DNA of 64,000 nt from Chitinophagaceae bacterium. Its GTDB lineage: Bacteria; Bacteroidota; Bacteroidia; Chitinophagales; UBA10324. The stretch lies in NCBI GenBank assembly GCA_016704325.1, contig JADJAG010000006.1, positions 1 through 64,000 of the forward strand, in the 5' to 3' direction. Made by a program: the position numbers and the translations under genes. Shown piece by piece: positions 54,117 to 63,242 of the stretch; the first letter of the stretch is position 1; each line of letters starts with the position of its first letter. The notes beneath the pieces are model-generated. The model was not told where the DNA came from, did no database searches, and saw only the letters and a list, made by a program, of their open reading frames with translations.

Positions 54117-55808
54117 TTATTTGATCAGGCTTATATTTCCCCTGATAGTTGTGTTTTCACAAATTCCTGTTGCCACCGTCATAAAAAAAATATAAGTGCC
54201 AATATCGCACACTTTTCCGTCGAAGGTTCCGTCCCAGCTGTTAGCAGGATCGTCGGCAGAAAAAATCATGCGTCCCCATCGGTCAAATATCCGGAGGTTG
54301 TAACCAGTGAGGTTTGCATCTGAAAATACCGGAATGAAGACATCGTTCAGGCCATTTTTATCCGGAGTAAAAGCATTCGGAGCATAGTACTTCAGGTTGA
54401 ATTGTATAAATATAGAATCCACCACATCACATCCGCTTGCATCTTTTAAAGTAGCCCAGTACCAGCCGGTAGCGTTTACTGTTTTTGTTTTTGAAGTGGT
54501 ATTGTCGAACCAAACAGTTGCCGGAGAAGGACTTACAATCTCAAATTCATTTCCAACACAAATAAGGGTATCGTTTCCAAGAAAAGTTCCGGGTAGTACT
54601 TCTAATGCAAGTGTATACACAGAATCGCATCCATTGGCAGTGGTATAGGGTGCAACATATGTTCCGCTTTCAGCAAAAGTGTTGCCCTGAAAAAAATGAA
54701 CTTCACCCGGACAAAGTGTTACTTCTTCATAAAATTCATAGGTTGGATATACAGTGAGGTTGAGCGTACGGATCGTATCGCAACTGCCACTGACTTTTAT
54801 GGTATCAATATAAAGTCCGGATGCAGTATAGCCGAAGTAATTTGTTCCTTCGCAAATCGCAGTAGTAATACTTACCGGGTAATTGACACCCTCGTCGATT
54901 ACAATGGCGATGCTGTCAATAATGCAACCTTCCGGCGATTTTACATAAATTGTATAAGTGCCTCCCGGAAGGTCCGGAAAAAAATTACTGAATTGATAGT
55001 TTACGCCATCTACGGAATAGGAGGAGTTAGGACGGTTGGATGAAATAGTAATGCTGCCATTGTGCAGTGAGTTGCAGGTGGAATTCGTGGTTTCAATGGA
55101 AGTGATCTCAAAAGAGGGCAGATTAATTTGCGAGGTTGCGAATTGAGTAAGCCCAATGGGTGTACCATTCAACAATGCATTGCCTTGTTCATTTTCATAA
55201 TCATTGTCAAACTTATAATAGGCCAGCAAGCCTGCCTGGATTGAAGGATTGGACAGATCCAGCATACTGGATGTTATTTGCTCCTGCGTGCGGCAAACAT
55301 TCCAAATCCTGACTTCATCCAATCTTCCATAAAATTGTTCACTCTCATTGGTGCTTTGGTTTCCAATAGCAGTTGTAAAATCATTCTGAAATAAGTTGCC
55401 GCTAAATGGCTTCTCAATTACCAGGCAGCCATTCACATAATATCGCACAAACTGTCCATTGTACGTGCCTGCAATATGGTACCAGGTATTCAAGTCAAGT
55501 GTAAAAGGATTTGCCATTTGCAGAAACTGCGTTGGCCCGCTGTTTCCGGAAATATATGTAGTGAGCTCAAAGGTTTGGGCTCTTAAAAGATAATTCACAT
55601 CATCAGGAAAGGAATGCTTGCTTACGATGTTGGAAACATTGGAACCCGCCCGGTATACCAAAGCTTCCACAGTAATCTGGTTGCCCTGTATATCAAGATC
55701 ACCAATACTGATCCAGCTTGAATCCTGTGTGAGGTTGAGTGATTGGGATAAGGCAGTCCTGTATAAAGCCAGCAATGAGAGGATGATAAATAGAAGAGAT
55801 AATTTCAT
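54117..55808 (-). CDS. T9SS-secreted LamG protein with type B (gliding-motility-type) sorting tail
   Basis: A 563-residue exported protein with a signal peptide (LLFIILSLLALYRTALSQ). It carries one LamG/concanavalin-like domain (about 35-200: TVEALVYRAG, TWYHIAGTYNG, LDEVRIWNVCR) and beta-rich repeats with cysteines. The type B C-terminal domain has the classical NAFTPDKNGLNDVF, LRIFDRWGRMIF and SWDGTFDGKVCDIGTY motifs, used by cargo that becomes surface-exposed or part of gliding adhesins. A carbohydrate-binding or adhesive role is inferred. Confidence 0.87.
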   Translation of the reverse strand: MKLSLLFIILSLLALYRTALSQSLNLTQDSSWISIGDLDIQGNQITVEALVYRAGSNVSNIVSKHSFPDDVNYLLRAQTFELTTYISGNSGPTQFLQMANPFTLDLNTWYHIAGTYNGQFVRYYVNGCLVIEKPFSGNLFQNDFTTAIGNQSTNESEQFYGRLDEVRIWNVCRTQEQITSSMLDLSNPSIQAGLLAYYKFDNDYENEQGNALLNGTPIGLTQFATSQINLPSFEITSIETTNSTCNSLHNGSITISSNRPNSSYSVDGVNYQFSNFFPDLPGGTYTIYVKSPEGCIIDSIAIVIDEGVNYPVSITTAICEGTNYFGYTASGLYIDTIKVSGSCDTIRTLNLTVYPTYEFYEEVTLCPGEVHFFQGNTFAESGTYVAPYTTANGCDSVYTLALEVLPGTFLGNDTLICVGNEFEIVSPSPATVWFDNTTSKTKTVNATGWYWATLKDASGCDVVDSIFIQFNLKYYAPNAFTPDKNGLNDVFIPVFSDANLTGYNLRIFDRWGRMIFSADDPANSWDGTFDGKVCDIGTYIFFMTVATGICENTTIRGNISLIK

Positions 55809-56095
55809 TGCATAGTTTGATACAAGTAGCTAACCTGGTTCATTCTTCAGATAAAGCGCTGTCTTCCGGCATTCAAAAATAAATTAAATCTATGATGAAA
55901 ACCTGTCTCATCTGAGCACGGCTTACTTTTTTATCGCAACAAAGAAACGCTTTTGCAGACGGAATGCTTCAATTATCATGGTAATGTAAACTTTCACAGC
56001 ATGCGAGGTTTCATGAGAAAGCAACTGATCATTCTGAATAATACAAAAGTTGGAACCATCTCCCGGAACCACTTACAGCATCATCACCATTGAGC

Positions 56096-58141
56096 TCATT
56101 TTAGATATTCAGCCAGCCATGCATGCAATTCCTGGTAGAAAAAACGGCTGTTTTCGGCTTTAAGTATCCAATGGTTTTCTTCCGGAAAAACAATCAGCTT
56201 ACTCGGGATTTTTTGCCGTTGCAGGATGTGCCAGTTTTCTATAGAATTGTTAAGAGGTACCCTGTAGTCCAGTTCGCCTATCGTGATCAGCATGGGCGTC
56301 TTGAAATTGGCGGCATACTTATATGGATTTTGCTCTTCCCAGGTCTTTGCTTTCGTCCATGGTGCTCCTCCATTCATTACCTCTCTGCCGAAGATTACAT
56401 CGCTTGTACCCCATTGAGAAATGCTGTTAACGAGACCGGCATGGCTAACCAGGCACTTATAATGTGTGGTGGTTCCCTGCAACCAATTTGCAAGGTGGCC
56501 ACCATAGCTCGCACCTCCGGCGGCTTGCCGGGATGCATCAATAAATGCAAAGCGCTTAATGGCATCTGCTGCTGCTTCATTTATTTCTTCACCGGGGCCT
56601 TTGAAAGGATCATACTGAATATCCTGTCCGAATTTTTCTCCATAGCCGGTAGATCCTGTATAATCAGTTAGTAATACCACATAACCCGGCTTTGCCAGTA
56701 AATGATAATTCCACCGGTAACCCCAGTTATCTTTCCAGGAACCTGCCGGCCCGCCATGAATTACTACAAAGAGCGGATACTTTTTAGTTGCGTCAAAACC
56801 TGCCGGCCTTACCAGCAGGCTTCTTATTTTTTTACCTTTTTTGCTGTTGAACCATATAGTTTCTGTTTGCGGTAAATCAAGTTGAGCCAGTTTTTCCTTG
56901 TTGAAACCGGTGAGTACCGTATGCGTTCCATCTGCATTGATTTTCACAATTTCAGGTGGGCTGGAAGCAGATTCATAATTAGCAATCAGGACATTATTAG
57001 ATTGTGCTGCACTCACATTGGTATAACATCCGGCAGTGGCAGTGCTCAATTGTTTTAATGCATCACCTGAAAGTGCCAATGCAAAGATCTTATCATGGCC
57101 CTGATCTTCCACACTGAGATAGGCCTGATCACCGGCTGCAACGAAGTTGTTGATACCCCGGTCTATTTTTTCACTGAGGACTGTTTTGTTTTGCATGGTT
57201 GGCCAGTCAAAGCGTACCAGGCGGTTAAGATTATATATTTCATTATTGTTGGCAGCGTAACTGAATACCAGTAGGTACCTTCCATCAGGGGAAATCGTCG
57301 GATTTCCATAATCATTTTTATCAGCCGTCAGTTTTGTGGCGTCTCCTCCGCTAATCAGTACTTTGTATAACTGAGCGGTAGGGTCCTGGTAAGCAGCGGT
57401 ATTGGCATTATCACTTGCTGCAAAAATTATTTCACGGCTGTCGGGGCTCCATGTTGCATTTTGATAGCTGAATCCGGCAAGTTTGCTGATGGCCACATTA
57501 GTAAAAATATCTTTGGCGACACTGCCGGGTTCAATAGACTGCACAAAGGCATGATCCTGCATTTCATCGAGCCATTTATCAAAGTCGCGTATGGGGAAGG
57601 AAGTGTACACCCTTGCTTTGTATTTGATTTTCTTTTTCTCTTCTGTCATTCTTTTGTTACAGGAATCGCTGAAGCACGTGGGAAACACGCTGCTGTTGAA
57701 GAGAATCATTTTACCATCGGGGCTCCATTTGGGTGATGATGCACCGGTGGAGAGATTCGTTAATCGTTGAGCTTCACCGCCTTCTTTGATATTGATGGTG
57801 TAGATCTGGGCCATTTCATCACCATCCCTTTTGGCAACGAATGCAAGAAACTTCCCATCGGGGCTCCAGGTATAGCCGCTTTCGCCGGCTTTTCCCGCAG
57901 TGAGTTTTCGTGCAGGAGCGCTTCCATCAGTGGATACTATCCAGATGTCATTCACCTGCTCTTTCTCATCATAAGCAGGTTCTATTACATTAAAAACTGC
58001 ATGGTTGCCATCAGGACTCACGGCAGGAATTCCCACCCTTTTCATGAGCCATAGGTCTTCATGAGTGATGGGTTTCTTTTCCTGGGCAACAGCGGACAGG
58101 ATAAAACAAAGGAGAAAGGTGATCAGAAGTGTTTGTTTCAT
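56096..58141 (-). CDS. S9-family serine peptidase (prolyl oligopeptidase/acylaminoacyl-peptidase type)
   Basis: A 681-residue exported peptidase from the ATG at 58139-58141 (signal peptide MKQTLLITFLLCFILSAVAQ). The N-terminal part is a beta-propeller of WD-like blades (SPDGNHAVFNV, WSPDGKFLAFV, WSPDGKMILF, WSPDSREIIF, SPDGRYLLVF). The C-terminal alpha/beta hydrolase has the nucleophile elbow GGASYGG, an oxyanion segment VIHGGPAGSW, the aspartate in GELDYRVP and the histidine in PEENHWI. The class cleaves short peptides, often with a free or acylated N-terminus; the exact preference is unknown. It probably acts in the periplasm. Confidence 0.88.
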   Translation of the reverse strand: MKQTLLITFLLCFILSAVAQEKKPITHEDLWLMKRVGIPAVSPDGNHAVFNVIEPAYDEKEQVNDIWIVSTDGSAPARKLTAGKAGESGYTWSPDGKFLAFVAKRDGDEMAQIYTINIKEGGEAQRLTNLSTGASSPKWSPDGKMILFNSSVFPTCFSDSCNKRMTEEKKKIKYKARVYTSFPIRDFDKWLDEMQDHAFVQSIEPGSVAKDIFTNVAISKLAGFSYQNATWSPDSREIIFAASDNANTAAYQDPTAQLYKVLISGGDATKLTADKNDYGNPTISPDGRYLLVFSYAANNNEIYNLNRLVRFDWPTMQNKTVLSEKIDRGINNFVAAGDQAYLSVEDQGHDKIFALALSGDALKQLSTATAGCYTNVSAAQSNNVLIANYESASSPPEIVKINADGTHTVLTGFNKEKLAQLDLPQTETIWFNSKKGKKIRSLLVRPAGFDATKKYPLFVVIHGGPAGSWKDNWGYRWNYHLLAKPGYVVLLTDYTGSTGYGEKFGQDIQYDPFKGPGEEINEAAADAIKRFAFIDASRQAAGGASYGGHLANWLQGTTTHYKCLVSHAGLVNSISQWGTSDVIFGREVMNGGAPWTKAKTWEEQNPYKYAANFKTPMLITIGELDYRVPLNNSIENWHILQRQKIPSKLIVFPEENHWILKAENSRFFYQELHAWLAEYLK

Positions 58142-58252
58142 GAAGATGAATTTAAGCAGAGCGAAGTGCAAATAAATAACAAATCTTGAAGAAAAGCGGG
58201 AATCAGTTTTTATGGGAACTGTGGTTTTTGGTTGCAGACTTGTACTTTTTAA

Positions 58253-58316
58253 GTTGAATGGTTGAATGGTTGAATGGTTGAATGGTTTGATGGTTTGATG
58301 GTTGAATGGTTGAATG
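58253..58316 (+). repeat. Tandem octamer GTTGAATG (8 units)
   Basis: Eight consecutive 8-base units of the form GTTGAATG, two of them changed to GTTTGATG, lie in the gene-free stretch 58142-58724. The tract is non-coding. The remaining part of that stretch shows no gene, only the leader of the T9SS gene at 58725. Confidence 0.85.
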
Positions 58317-58724
58317 GTTAAATTGTTTCGAGCAGGGAAGTTAGGGGGAAGTGTACGGAAGTATTACTTCTACGAAAATTGTCCAATTTATGAATCAAGT
58401 GATTTTGTGATTTGCTATCATTGGTTTATTGTTTGATCACTTCCGCTTCCCGATTATTATTTCGCACATTCATTTGTAGTAATTGACTTTTGAGCATGAA
58501 ATCATTAAGTGGGTAAAGATGGTTATGAATGGGAGTAATTGCCATTTAGTAAAACTTCGTAAAGTGGACTTTACTTTATTTTAAACTCAGGAACCTGGTC
58601 ACTAAAACTTTCTTACCTGAAGATTTATTTTTTTCTTTCCACTTTTTTTTTAAATTTAATCTATTAAAAACGGAATGTTAACGATTTCGCCTGTTAAGTA
58701 TAAGTGCATCTAAAACTTCAACCT

Positions 58725-60833
58725 ATGAAAACTTCTCTGATTTTGGTTTCTTGTTTACTCAAAGCATCTATAGTATGCTCACAGGCACCTGTTGTCAGCT
58801 GGCAGAAACCTATGGGAGGCAGTTCTGACGACCTTGGCCAAACTGTAGAAATGACCTCTGACGGTGGATTGATCATAGGCAGCACCTCTAATTCCACTGA
58901 TGGCGACCTGAAAAATCATGGGACCTCTTTCGACTTCTGGATCACCAAACTCGATGTCAATAAGGACATTCAATGGTCGAAAACTTTTGGCGGATCTGAC
59001 AATGATGTGCTGTCTTCTATTCACCACACCACTGATGGAGGATACATAGCAGCCGGCTCCTCTGAATCGTATGATGGTGACTTAACGGAACATGCGGGTA
59101 CCGGTGATTATGCGGATCTGTGGATCATAAAATTAAAGACTACCGGAAAGCTTGAATGGCAAAGATCCATGGGAAACGAGAATTTGGATTATGCTAAAAG
59201 TGTTCGACAAACCATTGATGGTGGGTATGTGGTGGCAGGTTGTACAGAAAATGATTATTGGATTGTGAAGTTTGATGCTGCAGGAAATGTTTCGTGGGAT
59301 AAAATGTATGGTGGATCAAGTCAGGATGTTGCTACTTCCATTCAACAAACACCAAACGGTGAATATATAGTTGCTGGCTATTCCTATTCCGATAATAAAG
59401 ATGTAACCGGCCATCATGGAAATACCCAATCAAGTGATTACTGGATCATTAAACTGGATGCGTCCGGAAACCTGCTTTGGGAAAGGTCGCTCGGTGGAAG
59501 TGCCAACGATGTTCCCAACTCAATTGCACTAACCAGCGATGGTGCATATATCGTAGCAGGATATACCTTTTCAACGCAGGCAGATGTAGAAAATAATCAT
59601 GGAGGAGCTGATTATTGGCTGTTAAAAATTTCTGATTCCGGAGAACTATTATGGCAGCGGACGTACGGAGGAAGTGCAGATGATAAAGCCAATGATGTGA
59701 AGGTGATGACTGATGGTGGTTTCACCGTTAGCGGTGCATCCCGTTCCAGCGATGGTGATGTAAGCATTCATTTGGGTGCAGAAGATTTTTGGGTGGTAAC
59801 AACAGATGCCTCAGGAAATATTATTTGGGAAAGCACTTATGGTGGTAGCTATTCAGACATTGCAAATGCCCAATGTTTGCTTGCTGATGGAACGCGGTAT
59901 GTAATTGGCAGTTCAATTTCCAACGATCACGATGCAGTGGGAAATCATGGTGGTCAGGACGTGTTGCTTTTGCAGCTTGGAAGTATTCCAGTTAATACCA
60001 TCAGCCTGCCGGTAGTTTCAGATTACAAACCTTGCTGGGGAGAAAATGTAACTATAGATTTCACTGTTTCAGGGACTTATAATGCAGGTAATATTTTTAC
60101 TGCAGAAATTACAAAGAAGGGTTTTTTCATAGAAAAATTCCCCATAGGATATTTAAGCGGAACATCCTCAGGAACAATTACGGCTACCATTCCCTTCGAT
60201 CTGGGTAAAGGAGATTATTTTTTACAAATAGTAAGTTCTGATCCCCCTATTATCGGTGATGCATTGATAAACGATATCCATCTAAAATGTAAGGGAATTC
60301 CCGAAGAGGGAAGAAAAACCAGCAATATTACAGCTACCAGTGCAACCATAAGCTGGAAGCCAAGCGAAGGTTGTCCGATTTCTTACCAGGTAAAATGGAG
60401 AATAGCCAGCGGAAATAATTCTGATAATAATTATGCAGATGCTACAGACACCACGTATAACATAGCGGGACTACTTCCTAATACGTCTTACCTTTGGTGG
60501 ATTACTACACGCTGTGTGGATTCACCTGAAGTGCTTTCAAAATCTTCACTAACACGGGAATTTACAACAAGTCCGTTGAGGCTAAGTGAGGGAATGTGGA
60601 CTAATGAAGTTGAAATATTTCCCAATCCTGTGCAGGACAAATTGTTCTTTAGTTCTGCAACTTGTATGAAAGGAACAATCCAGGTTATGAATTTGATAGG
60701 AGAAATCTTGCTGCTTGAACCAATAAACACATCAGAAAGCAGTATAAATGTTTCTTCAATTTCTGCCGGAACTTATTTGCTTTTTATAAAGTCTGATGAA
60801 CATTCTTTTGTCCGGAAGTTTGTGAAGCAATAA
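58725..60833 (+). CDS. T9SS-secreted beta-propeller-repeat protein with fibronectin III domain
   Basis: A 702-residue exported protein; ATG 58725 starts the signal peptide (MKTSLILVSCLLKASIVCSQ). Seven or eight repeats of about 55 residues follow, each with SSDDL-like, DGGYIAAGSS and FWITKLDxxGNIQW elements (for example WSKTFGGSDNDVL and WQRTYGGSADDKAND). They form a propeller-like fold. A fibronectin III domain (ATSATISWKPSEGCPISYQV, LLPNTSYLWWITT) and a type A sorting domain (VEIFPNPVQDKLFF, SISAGTYLLFI) close the chain. The likely role is surface adhesion or binding; the ligand is unknown. Confidence 0.83.
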   Translation: MKTSLILVSCLLKASIVCSQAPVVSWQKPMGGSSDDLGQTVEMTSDGGLIIGSTSNSTDGDLKNHGTSFDFWITKLDVNKDIQWSKTFGGSDNDVLSSIHHTTDGGYIAAGSSESYDGDLTEHAGTGDYADLWIIKLKTTGKLEWQRSMGNENLDYAKSVRQTIDGGYVVAGCTENDYWIVKFDAAGNVSWDKMYGGSSQDVATSIQQTPNGEYIVAGYSYSDNKDVTGHHGNTQSSDYWIIKLDASGNLLWERSLGGSANDVPNSIALTSDGAYIVAGYTFSTQADVENNHGGADYWLLKISDSGELLWQRTYGGSADDKANDVKVMTDGGFTVSGASRSSDGDVSIHLGAEDFWVVTTDASGNIIWESTYGGSYSDIANAQCLLADGTRYVIGSSISNDHDAVGNHGGQDVLLLQLGSIPVNTISLPVVSDYKPCWGENVTIDFTVSGTYNAGNIFTAEITKKGFFIEKFPIGYLSGTSSGTITATIPFDLGKGDYFLQIVSSDPPIIGDALINDIHLKCKGIPEEGRKTSNITATSATISWKPSEGCPISYQVKWRIASGNNSDNNYADATDTTYNIAGLLPNTSYLWWITTRCVDSPEVLSKSSLTREFTTSPLRLSEGMWTNEVEIFPNPVQDKLFFSSATCMKGTIQVMNLIGEILLLEPINTSESSINVSSISAGTYLLFIKSDEHSFVRKFVKQ

Positions 60834-60885
60834 ATCATGAAGTAACTTTTGTAATTTGAAATCATTAGTGGAGTCGACGGAAATT

Positions 60886-60955
60886 GTCTTAACTATGATT
60901 TATGTTTTAGAGGGTAGATTCAAATGATTTTCTTAACTAGGGTTTGATTGACTAT
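60886..60955. repeat. Possible dispersed-repeat remnant downstream of the propeller protein
   Basis: The stretch carries TTGTCTTAACTATGATTTA and, 40 bases on, CTTAACTAGGGTTTGATTGA, an internal near-repeat. It resembles a motif that I recall from Bacteroidota intergenic regions. Only one copy is present in this window, so the assignment is weak. Confidence 0.25.
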
Positions 60956-61021
60956 TGGATTTGCCAGGTTAACCTGTCGCGAACATGATTTAGAATAAAC
61001 ACCTTGTTCCAAACAGACAGG

Positions 61022-61822
61022 CTACCCCACCAATGCCTTGTGCAATACCAGTTGCAATTCATTAATGGAAGCAATCGGTTTTATTTTTCCATTGCGGGCA
61101 TAGGAAATGGTTCCTGTTTCTTCAGACACTATTACAGACAAAGCATCCGTTTCTTCGGTAATTCCGATGGCTGCCCTGTGGCGCAAGCCTGCCCGTTCAG
61201 GCACTGATGGACTTTCAGATACAGGCAGTACTGTTCCGGCAAAAACAATTCTGCTTTGTGAAACGATTACGGCGCCGTCGTGCAGGGGACTCGATTTTTC
61301 GAAAATGCTTTCCAATAATTTGGCAGAGATCACGCCATTGATTTTGACGCCCGGACTATTGAAATCATTCAGTTTAAAAGTAGAGAAGAAAACCATCAGC
61401 GCACCTGTTTTGGTACTTGAAAAATACTCAAGGGCTTTAATGATTTCAGCTGCAGCCTGTTCATGTTGTTTGGTGCGTTGTTTTTTGTTACCACGAATAA
61501 GGTCCCATAGGTTTTCACGGTCACCGAGTCCTGCCTTGCCAAGTTTCAGCAGAAAGCGACGTATCTCCGGTTGAAAAACGATCAGCAGCACAATGATACC
61601 GGCATTCACAAATTGCCCGATAATTTCTGTCAGCAGGTGTAAATCTAAAAATCTAACGAGCAGATAGGTGGCATAGATGAGCAGCATTCCAAAAAAAATA
61701 TTAATACCCAACGTCCCGCGTACCAGCCTGTAAAGCTCAATAAGGAGCAAGGTCACCAATACCATGTCGATGATATCGATCATAGAATATTCATTCGAAA
61801 AGATTTTAATCAACAGCGGCAT
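61022..61822 (-). CDS. cdaA: Diadenylate cyclase CdaA
   Basis: A 266-residue membrane enzyme that makes the second messenger c-di-AMP from two ATP. Three hydrophobic helices at the N-terminus (about 15-90) anchor it. The DAC domain shows LHDGAVIV and the RHR motif in GLRHRAAIGI, the two hallmark active-site elements. It overlaps the folP end by 17 bases on the same strand, so the genes are probably co-transcribed; an internal ATG near 61783 is the alternative start. Confidence 0.92.
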   Translation of the reverse strand: MPLLIKIFSNEYSMIDIIDMVLVTLLLIELYRLVRGTLGINIFFGMLLIYATYLLVRFLDLHLLTEIIGQFVNAGIIVLLIVFQPEIRRFLLKLGKAGLGDRENLWDLIRGNKKQRTKQHEQAAAEIIKALEYFSSTKTGALMVFFSTFKLNDFNSPGVKINGVISAKLLESIFEKSSPLHDGAVIVSQSRIVFAGTVLPVSESPSVPERAGLRHRAAIGITEETDALSVIVSEETGTISYARNGKIKPIASINELQLVLHKALVG

Positions 61823-62672
61823 GCAGTTCTTTTATCAGGTGAATCGCTTCCTGTGCTTCTTTCACATCATGCACTCTCAAAATGGAAGCGCCATTAAGGA
61901 GTGCGATTGTATTTACCACGGTAGTTCCGTTCAATGCCTGCACCGGTTTCAGGTTTAATGTTTTGCAGATCATTGATTTACGGGAAACACCCGCTAATAT
62001 AGGCAATCCGAATAATTGGAAGACGGACAGCTGATGCAGCAGTTGAAAATTATGCTTTACCGTTTTGCCAAAACCAAAACCGGGATCCAGGATGATGTCA
62101 TATATACCTAAGCTATTTAATTGCAGAATTTTTTCTTTGAACCAATCAAAAACCTCTCTCACTGCATGTTGGTATGCCGGATTTAGCTGCATGGTGGACG
62201 GGTCGCCCTGCATATGCATTAGTATATAAGGAAGTTTTAATTGTGCAACAGTTTTCCATAGCACAGGATCCTTTGATCCGCCTGAAATATCGTTCACCAA
62301 GCTTGCACCGGCAGCCACTGCTTCATTCAGCACAGTATTGCGCCAGGTGTCAATTGATAGAATTGCATGCGGAAAATTTTTATGGAGCGCAGCGATTGCC
62401 GGTAATACCCTCCTTAGTTCTTCTTCTTCTGTAACTTCCGTAGCGCCGGGTTTGCTGGACATACCACCAATGTCCAGTATACTGGCACCTTCATTCAGCA
62501 TCCTTTCAGCGTGCAACAGCAGTTCTTTTTCACTGTTCCACCTGCCACCATCATAAAATGAGTCTGGAGTTACATTGATGATACCCATTACTACCGGAAC
62601 AGCAAGATCCAGTAAGTGCCCATGGCAGTTAAAGGTGGTCTTTGTAGAAAAGATTGTATTTTTCGCAGCCAT
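61806..62672 (-). CDS. folP: Dihydropteroate synthase
   Basis: A 288-residue enzyme that joins 6-hydroxymethyl-dihydropterin diphosphate to p-aminobenzoate in folate synthesis, the sulfonamide target. The family motifs MGIINVTPDSFYDGG, ILDIGGMSSKPGA, LSIDTW, LVNDISGG, ILDPGFGFGKTVKHN and GVSRKSMI are all present. It is followed by cdaA with an overlap and is divergent, 24 bases away, from the DUF1599 gene. This folP-cdaA pair is common in Bacteroidota. Confidence 0.93.
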   Translation of the reverse strand: MAAKNTIFSTKTTFNCHGHLLDLAVPVVMGIINVTPDSFYDGGRWNSEKELLLHAERMLNEGASILDIGGMSSKPGATEVTEEEELRRVLPAIAALHKNFPHAILSIDTWRNTVLNEAVAAGASLVNDISGGSKDPVLWKTVAQLKLPYILMHMQGDPSTMQLNPAYQHAVREVFDWFKEKILQLNSLGIYDIILDPGFGFGKTVKHNFQLLHQLSVFQLFGLPILAGVSRKSMICKTLNLKPVQALNGTTVVNTIALLNGASILRVHDVKEAQEAIHLIKELHAAVD

Positions 62673-62696
62673 TGTTTGTAAAAATATCCCTAAAAC

Positions 62697-63242
62697 TTGG
62701 AAAGCAAAACAGGTCAGCAGTTTGATGAACAGGCCAATGCCTGCAAAACACTTTTTTCAAAAAAGGCCAGAGACTATGGCACTTCCTGGAGTGTTTTGCG
62801 TATGTCGTCACTGGCAGATCAGATATTTATTAAAGCGCAGCGCATACGAACCATCGACAGATTGGAAGTAATGAAGGTGGCCGAAGAAATGGACAGCGAG
62901 TTTATCGGCATAGTCAATTATGCGGTAATCGCACTGATACGACTGGAGTTGGGCTTGCGAATTGAAGAAGGTATTGACCATGAAGAGCTGATGCAACGCT
63001 ATACTGCAAAAATCCAAACTGCAAAAGAGCTGATGCTGGCAAAAAATCATGATTATGGAGAAGCCTGGCGAGATATGCTGATCAGTTCATTTACCGATTT
63101 GATACTTATGCGCATTCTTCGCATCCGGCAGATCGAAGAGCATGAAGGTAAGACACTTGCATCGGAAGGAATAGATGCCAATCTTTACGATATTATCAAT
63201 TACGCTATTTTTGCACTCATAAAAATAAGTGAACAGAAATGA
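62697..63242 (+). CDS. DUF1599-domain protein (nucleotide-modification-associated type), internally duplicated
   Basis: A 181-residue cytoplasmic protein starting at TTG 62697 (ESKTGQQFDEQ). The two halves look alike: KKARDYGTSWSVL...DQIFIKAQRIRTID in the first and KNHDYGEAWRDML...DLILMRILRIRQIEE in the second. This DYGxxW-type helical repeat is the DUF1599/Nmad-type family, whose function is not established. Its stop overlaps the start of the DoxX-like gene by four bases (ATGA). The gene order next to folP-cdaA is conserved in the phylum. Confidence 0.78.
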   Translation: MESKTGQQFDEQANACKTLFSKKARDYGTSWSVLRMSSLADQIFIKAQRIRTIDRLEVMKVAEEMDSEFIGIVNYAVIALIRLELGLRIEEGIDHEELMQRYTAKIQTAKELMLAKNHDYGEAWRDMLISSFTDLILMRILRIRQIEEHEGKTLASEGIDANLYDIINYAIFALIKISEQK

